Shown here: in pieces, positions 57,891-64,000 of the stretch | Numbering within the stretch: the first letter of the stretch is position 1 | Layout: each line of letters begins with the position of its first letter | The notes under the pieces: generated by a model | What the model saw: the letters and a program-made list of their open reading frames with translations, nothing else | What the model was told of the DNA's origin: nothing | Database searches by the model: none | Translations under genes and position numbers: made by a program | NCBI GenBank assembly: GCA_016795385.1 | Contig: JAEUHI010000079.1 | Span: forward strand, 55,080 to 119,079 | Reading direction: 5' to 3' | Length of the DNA: 64,000 bases | Source of the DNA: Verrucomicrobiales bacterium | GTDB lineage: Bacteria; Verrucomicrobiota; Verrucomicrobiia; Verrucomicrobiales; DEV007

Positions 57891-59477
57891 TCACCCGATC
57901 CGCGTCGGGTTTTCTTCGCGCGTTTTCCTCATCCCAAGAATCTTCCGCCAGTCGAACCGCGATGTCCCGGATCGTTGCCGGGGATGGTTGACGGAATGCG
58001 TCGGGAGTGTTCCCACGTCTCCGAACTCCAGTCGGTTTTCCGAATTCCGGCCCGGAAGCGGCGGAGGGTTGTGAGCCGAAACACGCGTTTCTTCCCCCAT
58101 TCCCGCGCGAGGATCGCGGCCGGGCCCCGCCGGCACGACCGGCCCGGGAGACCCATCGGTCATGGATGCCTTCAGTCGACTGATCTCCAGCATCGCACTT
58201 TCAAGCTGGGAGGTGAGACTTTGGATCGCCGATTTGACGTCCGTCCCACCGGGAGGCTCGGGCCCCTCCTGCAGGTTCACCTCAGCCAACTCGGCTTCCC
58301 TCGCACGCTGAAGTTGTTGGGCGCGTTCCGCCTCACGGGCTTGCTCGAGCCTCCGCACGCGTTCGGCTTCGCGGGCCTGTTCAATCTGCCTCGCTTGTTC
58401 CGCCTCTCTCGCTTGCTCCAGACGCACGCGTTCGGCTTCGCGGGCTTGCTCAAGCTGCCGCACGCGTTCGGCCTCCCGGGCCTCTTCGAGCCGCCTCGCT
58501 CGTTCCGCCTCTCTCGCCAGCTCGATCTGGCGAACCCGTTCCGCTTCTCTCGCTTGCTCAACCTGCCGCACGCGTTCAGCCTCCCGTGCCTGCTCGAGCT
58601 GCCTTGCTCTCTCCGCCTCTTTCGCTAGCTCGAGCTGCCGCAGTCGTTCGGCTTCCTTTGCCTGCTCGATTTGCTTCAAACGTTCCGCCTCCCGGGCCTG
58701 TTCGATCTGCCGCGCTCGTTCCGCTTCTCTCGCTTGTTCGATTTGCCGCAGCCGTTCAGCCTCCCTCGCCTGCTCAAGCTGCCGCAGCCGTTCAGCCTCT
58801 CTCGCCTGCTCGATTTGCTTCACACGTTCCGCTTCTCTTGCCTGCTCGAGCTGCCTCGCTCGTTCCGCCTCCCTCGCCTGCTCGATTTGCTTCGCACGTT
58901 CGGCTTCCCTGTCCTGCTCGAGGTGCTTCGCCCGCTCCGCATCCCTCGCTTGTTGAATCCGCTGCGCCACCATTCCGGGCGCGTAGATGGGCGGGGTCAT
59001 CGGGTCGGGCTGCACGGGGACCCCACCGCCAGGAGCCGTGGCCGCCGGAGGTCGGATCGGGGTGATCGGATAGGTGTTGAAGTGGTCCCCGATTTCAAAC
59101 CCGAAGACATCCTTCAGTGAGACGACTTTCGACGAATCCCCGGGCAGGGATTCCGGTTTCGGCCAAACCACCGCCTCGGTCTGTTCTTCCACCAGGATGA
59201 GCACGTTTCCGAGCTTCAGATGATCACCCGGCTTCACGGTTTCCGGGGCGGTCACCCGGTTTCCATTGAGAAACGTGCCGTTGGTCGATTTGAGATCACA
59301 GACCATGTAACCTCCCTCGGGAGTCCGCTTGAGTTCGGCGTGGTATCCCGAGACACAATCGATCTGGATGCTCAGATCGTTGTCGTGCAGGCGGCCGATC
59401 CCGTGGGAGCCTCCTCTGAGAAGCAGTTCCGCAGGTCCACCAGAGGCCTCCGATTTGACGACGAGTTTCAGGGTCAT
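57891..59477 (-). CDS. FHA-domain protein with long 12-residue-repeat helix
   Basis: A 528-residue protein. ATG at 59477 starts MTLKLVVKSEASGG. Residues ~5-95 are an FHA phosphothreonine-binding domain with its conserved GSHGIGRLHDNDLSI, VSGYHAELKR and STNGTFLNGNRV motifs. Residues ~173-397 consist of about 19 copies of a 12-residue repeat with consensus EQAREAERVRQL (36 bp per unit; one copy has 11 residues). The alternating Glu/Arg spacing predicts a long charged single helix or coiled coil. The C-terminus (~400-528) has a second short coiled-coil and is Pro/Arg-rich. No membrane segment. It suggests a phospho-dependent scaffold; the partner kinase is not in the window. Confidence 0.88.
   Translation of the reverse strand: MTLKLVVKSEASGGPAELLLRGGSHGIGRLHDNDLSIQIDCVSGYHAELKRTPEGGYMVCDLKSTNGTFLNGNRVTAPETVKPGDHLKLGNVLILVEEQTEAVVWPKPESLPGDSSKVVSLKDVFGFEIGDHFNTYPITPIRPPAATAPGGGVPVQPDPMTPPIYAPGMVAQRIQQARDAERAKHLEQDREAERAKQIEQAREAERARQLEQAREAERVKQIEQAREAERLRQLEQAREAERLRQIEQAREAERARQIEQAREAERLKQIEQAKEAERLRQLELAKEAERARQLEQAREAERVRQVEQAREAERVRQIELAREAERARRLEEAREAERVRQLEQAREAERVRLEQAREAEQARQIEQAREAERVRRLEQAREAERAQQLQRAREAELAEVNLQEGPEPPGGTDVKSAIQSLTSQLESAMLEISRLKASMTDGSPGPVVPAGPGRDPRAGMGEETRVSAHNPPPLPGRNSENRLEFGDVGTLPTHSVNHPRQRSGTSRFDWRKILGMRKTREENPTRIG
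58285..58960 (-). repeat. 36-bp in-frame tandem repeat array (about 19 units)
   Basis: Encodes the 12-residue EQAREAERxRQL repeat of the FHA protein. Units differ mainly at two residues (A/V/L before R/K, and L/I/V at the end), and one unit lacks a codon. The near identity of units predicts copy-number variation among strains. Confidence 0.9.
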
Positions 59478-59689
59478 GGCTGGGTCGATTCGGGAAAATT
59501 CCGTTGGAACGCACCTCATACCATATTATGGAAATTATAAAAAGAATAATTTTCAGGACACCGCATTCTTGGTGGCCGGCCGCTGATCGGTCAGCCCATC
59601 GGCTGGAAATCCTCTGCCGTTTCAAGCCCGGCCGCCTTTCCAGGGCCCTTCCCCGCTTCTTTCCCTCAGGTCGCTGGTCCCGGTCGCGA

Positions 59690-59926
59690 AAGCTGGTCCT
59701 GACCGATATGATGATGCCCGTGATGGACGGCGTCGCCACCGTCCGGGTGCTGCGCAAGCTGAATCCGGACCTGCCCATCATCGCCGCCAGTGGACTCAGC
59801 GCCAACGGCCACACCGCCAAGGTCGCCGGACTCGGCGTGAAGCATTTCCTCCCCAAACCCTACACCGCCGAAACGCTGCTGAGAACGCTGAAAGAAGCGC
59901 TTGCGGGGGTGGTGGCGGAGGGTTGA
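59690..59926 (+). pseudogene. Remnant of a response-regulator receiver domain
   Basis: The frame reads LVLTDMMMPVMDGVATVRVLRKLNPDLPIIAASGLSANGHTAKVAGLGVKHFLPKPYTAETLLRTLKEAL, i.e. the second half of a REC domain (phosphoacceptor Asp in TDMMMP, Thr/Ser-type ASG, and KPY). The strand-1 acidic pair and everything upstream are missing: upstream of ~59690 the frame continues into unrelated sequence. It is probably the C-terminal stub of a hybrid histidine kinase left by a deletion. It lies between the FHA gene and a REP-like array. Confidence 0.8.
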
Positions 59927-59977
59927 GCAGGATCACCGTGGTTCGCGCTTCGAACGCGTTCCACGGCTCCGACAACG

Positions 59978-60233
59978 CACGATCCACGACGCCCACCTCG
60001 GAAGGTTCGCACCTTCCGCTACGCCTCAGCCCGAAAGCGTCCGGAAAATCCGTAGCGGAACCGGCCACGGTTCCGACAGCACACGATCCACGACGCCCAT
60101 CTCGGAAGGTTCGCACCTTCCGCTACGCCGCAGCCCGAAGGCGTCCGGAAAATCCGTAGCGGAACCGGCCACGGTTCCGACAGCACACGATCCACGACGC
60201 CCATCTCGGAAGGTTCGCATCTTCCGCTACGCC
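59978..60233. repeat. REP-like palindromic array, 104-bp units in tandem
   Basis: Units begin cacgatccacgacgcc at 59978, 60082 and 60186 (exact 104-bp period); the third is cut after ~48 bp. Each unit has GGAAGGT-tcgc-ACCTTCC next to GCTACG, and CGTAGC next to GGAACC-ggccac-GGTTCC. The same unit is at 51058-51180. The stretch 59927-59977 is a degraded further copy. No coding function; short open frames in it are artefacts of the period. Confidence 0.9.
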
Positions 60234-60309
60234 TTTTGCCGCGCGACTTACGGCATCCGCGGCCTTATCCACGTATCTTCCACCGCCTCCCCGGAGACGG
60301 CGGCGGAAC

Positions 60310-60645
60310 TCAATAGGAAAACTCCGTCCCCATCAGGGTAAACGGGGGCCGACGCTTCGGGCGCTCCTCCTCCCGAGGTGGCGCAGGCTCGGGCCGGTTC
60401 GGGTCGTAGCGGCGGATCGGAGGCTGGTAGTTCGAGTTCCACCCGCTCGAGACCGGGGCCTGGTTGCCCGGCGCATTCATCCCGTAGTAGGGCGCCGGCG
60501 GTCCCTGCCGGGTTTGCCGGGACCCCTTCTCAGGCCGGGCGGCAGCGGACCGCCTCTCATCGAGGGTCTCGCAAGCGGGGAGAAGCAGCGCACCGCCCCC
60601 CATGAACAGCAATGAAAGGAAGCGGAGGAGGAAGGAGGGCTTCAT
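60310..60645 (-). CDS. Small Pro/Arg-rich lipoprotein
   Basis: A 111-residue protein. ATG at 60645 begins MKPSFLLRFLSLLFMGGG, with lipobox LLLPAC (Cys25). The rest is Arg/Pro/Asn-rich and probably disordered (RRSAAARPEKGSRQ, NYQPPIRRYDPNRPEPAPPREEERPKRRPP). No family recognised. Divergent from the following gene. Confidence 0.65.
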   Translation of the reverse strand: MKPSFLLRFLSLLFMGGGALLLPACETLDERRSAAARPEKGSRQTRQGPPAPYYGMNAPGNQAPVSSGWNSNYQPPIRRYDPNRPEPAPPREEERPKRRPPFTLMGTEFSY

Positions 60646-60829
60646 GGGTCCATCTTGGTCAGATTTGAAACGGGATGTCAAGCCTGCTTCATCGACCCCT
60701 GATTCGACGCGAACGAAAGGCCCGGGGCGTCGGACGAGACCACCCGCCGAATCCCAAAGGCAGTGCAGATCCTTCGCCCGGTCCGGCGATTCACTTGAAA
60801 TCCGTCCCGGTCCGTATTACCGCGGTGGC

Positions 60830-61354
60830 ATGAAATCCGCCCTCATCGCCGCCTGCTTCGTGAACCTTTTCACCCTCGGGCTTCGGGCCCAGACGCCCGC
60901 CGATCGCGAGTTGGAAACCCTCAAGGCCCAGCGCGACAAGGCCCTCGAGACCGCCACGAATCCCATCCACGAAAAATACATCGCCGCCCTTGAGGCCCTG
61001 CTCGCACGCACCCTGCCGTCCGGCAACGTCGAGGCGGCCGCCGCGATGAAGGCGGAACTCGATCGCGTCCGCGGCGAGCTCTCCCCCGGCTACGTTGTCG
61101 GCGTCTGGAAAATCATCGCGCCCGACGGACGCACCTCCGTGATCTTCCTCGAACCCGAGGGCAAGGCCTTCTACATCGGCAGCGACGGCAGGAGCTATCC
61201 CAACGTCTGGAAGATCGACGGCAAAAAGCTTGTCGTCGGTCCGCCCGACGACACCGCCGGACGGTTCACCACCACCTTCACCACCGACGGTGCCCGGATG
61301 AAGGGCGAAGGCCCTGGAGGGGAAAAGGGCTACGTCGCGACCAAGGCACCCTGA
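60830..61354 (+). CDS. Secreted hypothetical protein
   Basis: A 174-residue protein (ATG at 60830 begins MKSALIAACFVNLFTLGLRAQ). Residues ~22-80 are a helical Ala/Glu/Lys stretch (ADRELETLKAQRDKALETATNPIHEKYIAALEALLAR), and ~85-174 a strand-rich domain (YVVGVWKIIAPDGRTSVIFLEPEGKAFYIGSDGRSYPNVWKIDGKKLVVG). Helix-plus-sandwich proteins of this kind are frequent in Verrucomicrobiota but uncharacterised. No catalytic motif seen. Confidence 0.65.
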   Translation: MKSALIAACFVNLFTLGLRAQTPADRELETLKAQRDKALETATNPIHEKYIAALEALLARTLPSGNVEAAAAMKAELDRVRGELSPGYVVGVWKIIAPDGRTSVIFLEPEGKAFYIGSDGRSYPNVWKIDGKKLVVGPPDDTAGRFTTTFTTDGARMKGEGPGGEKGYVATKAP

Positions 61355-61424
61355 TTCGCCAGACTTTTTCGATCCAAAATACCAGGAATGAGCCGCGCCG
61401 CGCGAATCACGCCCCCGGTCCGCC

Positions 61425-62096
61425 TCAGCGTGCCTTCACGCTGACGTTGTCGACACCCACATTCATCACTTCCTCGGTCGCGGCGGCGAGAAAGCGGATT
61501 TTATAGGTCCGGCCCGCCTTCACATTCCGGGACAGGTTGAAGCGATAGGAAAGGAAGGGCGGCGGTGTCGGCGAAGCGACCGCATCCGCACCGCGATTGT
61601 AAAGCACCCTGGCAAAACCACTCGTCGCCGTCAGCGGGGAAGCGCCTTTGAGGAGATCGACCCGGGCCTGCTGGTTGACGCCGACGATGTCGAAGAGCGC
61701 GGGGTTGAGCACCGTGGCAGCCTGGCTGTGGGCGAACATTTGGTAGGTCAAGATAACGCGCTTGGCGGTACGTGGCACGCGGAAGGATTGGGCAAGAACC
61801 TGGTAGCTTCTGTTGTTCTGATCCGCCAGGGCATAGAGCGTCCCCCCGGCGGGATTGAGCGGGGTCGCCTCGCCGCTCCTCGGAGCCGCCGCACCGACAG
61901 CGGCCGCGGTGAAGGATCCCACGACGCCACCGTCGCTCGCCAGTGTCGTCCAATTGGCGAGTCCACTGGAGAACGAGCCGTTTTTGATCAGCTCGCGATT
62001 CTTCGCCATGGCCGTGCCAGTACCGGCCGCCGAGGCGAGAGCGATGAGCGAGAGCAAGGTGAGGATCCGTTGGAGAGGAGAAGGGTGGTGCGTCAT
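61425..62096 (-). CDS. Secreted hypothetical protein, beta-sandwich-like
   Basis: A 223-residue exported protein. ATG at 62096 begins MTHHPSPLQRILTLLSLIALASAAGTGTAMA. The mature part starts with ELIKNGSFSSGLANWTTLASDG, the usual opening of a carbohydrate-binding-module-like jelly roll ('NGsFe.gl..W'), and ends AATEEVMNVGVDNVSVKAR. Such domains bind glycans or act as adhesion domains. Ligand unknown. Confidence 0.7.
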   Translation of the reverse strand: MTHHPSPLQRILTLLSLIALASAAGTGTAMAKNRELIKNGSFSSGLANWTTLASDGGVVGSFTAAAVGAAAPRSGEATPLNPAGGTLYALADQNNRSYQVLAQSFRVPRTAKRVILTYQMFAHSQAATVLNPALFDIVGVNQQARVDLLKGASPLTATSGFARVLYNRGADAVASPTPPPFLSYRFNLSRNVKAGRTYKIRFLAAATEEVMNVGVDNVSVKAR

Positions 62097-62258
62097 GGGA
62101 GTAGATTGCCGTCGTTTCCGGAATCTTTCAAATGCCTTTCCCAACAGGGTCAGGTCGGCCATTCAACCCTCTTCAACGCAAAATCCCATCGGTGGAGCCC
62201 CCCAAACAATCGCGGGAGAATTCGATTTGCCGGAATGTCCCGAGATTCGGTGTCAGAT

Positions 62259-62457
62259 TCGGTGAGATTCGGTGTCAATTTCGGTGTCAGGGAACGATTT
62301 CCGATTTCGGTGTCAGGTGTCAATTTCGGTGTCAGGGAACGATTTCCGATTTCGGTGTCAGGGATTTCGGTGTCAGGGAACGATTTCCGGATTTCGGTGT
62401 CAGGGAACGATTTCCGGGAATTCGGCGTCAGAATTCGGCGTCAGGGAACGATTTCCG
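62259..62457. repeat. Array of 21-bp GGTGTCAGGGAACGATTTCCG repeats
   Basis: Five near-identical copies at 62283-62303, 62328-62348, 62369-62389, 62396-62416 and 62437-62457 (the last reads GGCGTCAG...), plus truncated ones at 62259-62282, 62311-62320 and 62423-62432. Each contains the small dyad GGAA-CGAT-TTCC. One inverted, slightly different copy (GGAACGAATTCC core) is at 63570-63588 on the other side of the transposase gene. Confidence 0.88.
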
Positions 62458-62468
62458 TTCGCGCCGCC

Positions 62469-63533
62469 TCACAAAAACCTCTTCATCCACGCCCGGACCT
62501 CCGGCGGGAGCTCCTTCAGGGACCGCGCGGAGAGTTTCCGAACCTGCGCGGACACATTGTCCCCGGTGCCCAACCCAATTCGGTCGGCGATCCACCTTTG
62601 CTTGAGCGAGGTGCGGCGGCACAGGGTCCAGGCCACGGCAACGCGGCGAAGGTCTCCGCGTGGCAATGTCTTGAAGGCTTCGGTGCGACCGTCTCCCAAG
62701 CCAAAGTGCAGCGCCGCTTCGGCAAGAATCTTCTCGCCATCCCGGAGCGCATGGTCACGTGCCTGATCACTGCTGCGAAAATCCTTCGCCACCGGCAGGT
62801 CTCCACCCTTGAGCTGCTCCAGCTTTTCGAGCAGGGATTCCTTGAAGGCCTCGCCTCCCCAATACCACCCTTTCCTCAGGGTGCTTTGCAGGGTCTGCCC
62901 CGCGATCTCCGACAAGCCACACTTCTCCGCGGCCTCCGCTTTCATTCTCTCCTCGAGACGTTCCACAAAATGACGGCGATCGGCGGCGCGATCTTCACAT
63001 TGGAAGAGCGCGAGCCCCTCCAACGCCGCCATCCACGGATCGCGGGCCTTGGGTCCCACCGAATAGGCACGCGCGAGACTACTCCAGGGATAGTCCAGCA
63101 GACCTGCGAAGCTTTCCGAGGGCACCAGACCGGCACGTACTGGATTCAAATGGATGTAGTCGAGAAGAGTCCGGAGATACAGATCGCCGCCGCTTCCACC
63201 TGATTCGACGAGAACGGACTTATAGCGGTCGCCGAAGAGCCGCCCCCATTCGCGGTGCCGGGAATTGAAGCGTCGTGTGTAGGCGTTCTGAAGCCAGCCC
63301 ATCCCGTCGACGAGGTTGGCTGACGGCGTCTCCACGAGAAGGTGGTAATGATTGCCCATGAGGACCCAGGCCCAAATCCGGAATCCCGTGCGCTCGCAGC
63401 ACTCGCCGAGGGTTTTCAGGAAGAGTTCTTCGTCGGCCCCGTCGGGTGAGGCGAAGATCCGGTTCCTGCGGTTCCCTCTGGCCATGACGTGGTAAAGGGC
63501 GCCTTCATACTCGATGCGGACTTGGCGGGGCAT
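62469..63533 (-). CDS. REP-associated tyrosine transposase (RAYT / Y1, IS200-like)
   Basis: A 354-residue HUH-type single-strand transposase. ATG at 63533 begins MPRQVRIEYEGALYHVMARG, then MGNHYHLLVE (HUH: His62, His64) and LQNAYTRRFN, with the catalytic Tyr85 in the RAYT/Y1 position. The following GDRYKSVLVE and DYIHLNPVRAGL motifs are typical of the RAYT group. A C-terminal extension contains a helix-turn-helix-like part (QRWIADRIGLGTGDNVSAQVRKL). Being intact and flanked by 21-bp repeats makes it likely that it mobilises or maintains those repeats. It is not clear that it acts on the 104-bp palindromes. Confidence 0.9.
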   Translation of the reverse strand: MPRQVRIEYEGALYHVMARGNRRNRIFASPDGADEELFLKTLGECCERTGFRIWAWVLMGNHYHLLVETPSANLVDGMGWLQNAYTRRFNSRHREWGRLFGDRYKSVLVESGGSGGDLYLRTLLDYIHLNPVRAGLVPSESFAGLLDYPWSSLARAYSVGPKARDPWMAALEGLALFQCEDRAADRRHFVERLEERMKAEAAEKCGLSEIAGQTLQSTLRKGWYWGGEAFKESLLEKLEQLKGGDLPVAKDFRSSDQARDHALRDGEKILAEAALHFGLGDGRTEAFKTLPRGDLRRVAVAWTLCRRTSLKQRWIADRIGLGTGDNVSAQVRKLSARSLKELPPEVRAWMKRFL

Positions 63534-64000
63534 GGGGAAGGGTTCGTGGGGGAATGCGGGACGTCAAGACCGGAATTCGTTCCCTGACCCTGTTTCCCAC
63601 CAGGACACTCTTGAAGCGCTCTTCCCAGAGCGTGCCCTTGCGACCCATGCGCCGGTTGTACCATTGCGTGAATCGCTGCTTGAACTCCTTCATGAAGATC
63701 GAGACATCCCCCATGCGTCGCTCGTAGCGGGCGAGGATCTCCGCTTCCCAGGCGCGGTTGCCGCTGGCGGCGGCACGGTCGAACTCCTGGCGGACGCTCT
63801 CCACGGTGAAGCGATCGTAGAGGAAGCCGAGGCGGCGAAGCAAGGTGGCGCGGTCCAGTGGTGGGGTTTCGTCCCGGTCGGGTTCCTCGATGAGGAGATG
63901 AAAATGGTTGGACATCACCGCATAGGTGACGACCCGGAGCCCGAGAAAGGCCTCGAGCTTGCGCATGAGCGCGACGATGAATTCCCGTTCCTCGTCGCCC
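63505..64000 (-). pseudogene. Truncated Y1-type transposase (5' end outside window)
   Basis: The frame is open to the right edge and reads YAVMSNHFHLLIEEPD (HUH motif HFH) and FTQWYNRRMGRKGTLWEERFKSVLV, where the Tyr lies in the expected region. After VLV the frame runs into the right end of the adjacent RAYT element and stops after a non-family tail (GNRVRERIPV...). The usual C-terminal 'YI.LNPVRA' part is missing. It is thus a disrupted relative of the neighbouring transposase, probably broken by the RAYT element. Confidence 0.8.

Larger units (their letters stand above)
62143..63594. mobile_element. RAYT-type element with flanking inverted repeats
   Basis: Span bounded by AACAGGGTCAGG (62143-62154) and its exact inverted copy (63583-63594). 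Inside lie an array of short repeats (62259-62457) and the transposase gene on the minus strand. The right end interrupts a second transposase-like gene. Element limits are my inference from the 12-bp inverted repeats; no target-site duplication was identified. Confidence 0.5.

Noticed and set aside
59504..59926. Intact 140-residue response regulator
   Set aside because: Only the second half matches a REC domain; the first ~60 residues are unrelated and lack the acidic pair.
59978..60233. Tandem regularly spaced repeats as a CRISPR array
   Set aside because: The whole 104-bp period is conserved, so there are no unique spacers, and no cas genes are nearby.
62259..62457. Short repeats as a CRISPR array
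   Set aside because: Spacing between 21-bp copies is only 6-24 bp and irregular, intervening bases are partial copies, and they flank a RAYT transposase.

Overview
The window looks like chromosomal DNA of a member of Verrucomicrobiota. This is an inference. It rests on high GC, many secreted proteins of families typical of the Planctomycetota-Verrucomicrobiota group (cytochrome-type PSD1 protein next to a DUF1501 protein, sulfatase, FGE-fold protein, sialate O-acetylesterase, SHD1-thioredoxin, exosortase with a PEP-CTERM target) and a C-terminal motif of the 'FFRL/FFRV' type seen twice. No rRNA, tRNA, CRISPR array or phage genes were recognised.

Layout. 1-1618: 3' part of phosphoenolpyruvate carboxylase. 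1664-2328: PIN-toxin/antitoxin-like pair on the minus strand. 2451-8245: secreted tricorn-like S41 protease, small Cys-rich secreted protein, sialate O-acetylesterase. 8252-11632: an exosortase and its apparent dedicated target (VIT + VWA + PEP-CTERM). 11896-14995: DUF6600-type secreted protein and small membrane or unknown proteins. 15016-20060: TetR regulator, FtsX-type permease, ATPase and HlyD-type adaptor (a translationally coupled exporter operon) followed by an NHL-repeat protein. 20222-23798: sulfatase, secreted propeller protein and an FGE-fold protein without the FGE cysteines. 23963-24957: secreted thioredoxin-like protein and a 38-residue lipoprotein, convergent over a shared terminator. 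25364-36130: one 10.8-kb gene for a 3588-residue subtilase carrying four tandem ~570-residue modules (two cadherin/Ig-like domains plus a PQQ-type propeller each). 36404-41749: secreted proteins including a lysyl oxidase with recognisable cofactor residues, and a VanX-like dipeptidase. 41964-46800: PSD1/cytochrome-type protein and DUF1501 protein (operon). 46790-53692: glycosyltransferase-like protein, rhomboid-fold pseudoprotease, divergent AraC regulator and SDR, DUF1330 lipoprotein, secreted helical-barrel-like protein, zinc metallopeptidase. 53727-57688: FAD oxidoreductase, GH13 branching-enzyme-like protein, membrane protein. 57891-64000: FHA protein with about 19 copies of a 12-residue charged repeat, decayed receiver-domain remnant, REP-like repeat array, small secreted proteins, and a RAYT-type transposase flanked by its own short repeats and inserted next to a truncated second Y1 transposase.

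The repertoire points to a heterotroph that degrades and remodels extracellular polymers (sulfated or acetylated glycans, proteins), with large repeat-built surface or secreted proteins. The most unusual items are the giant modular subtilase, the isolated exosortase/VIT-VWA pair, the inactive-looking rhomboid and FGE-fold proteins, the bacterial lysyl oxidase, and two unrelated families of palindromic repeats near a RAYT transposase.
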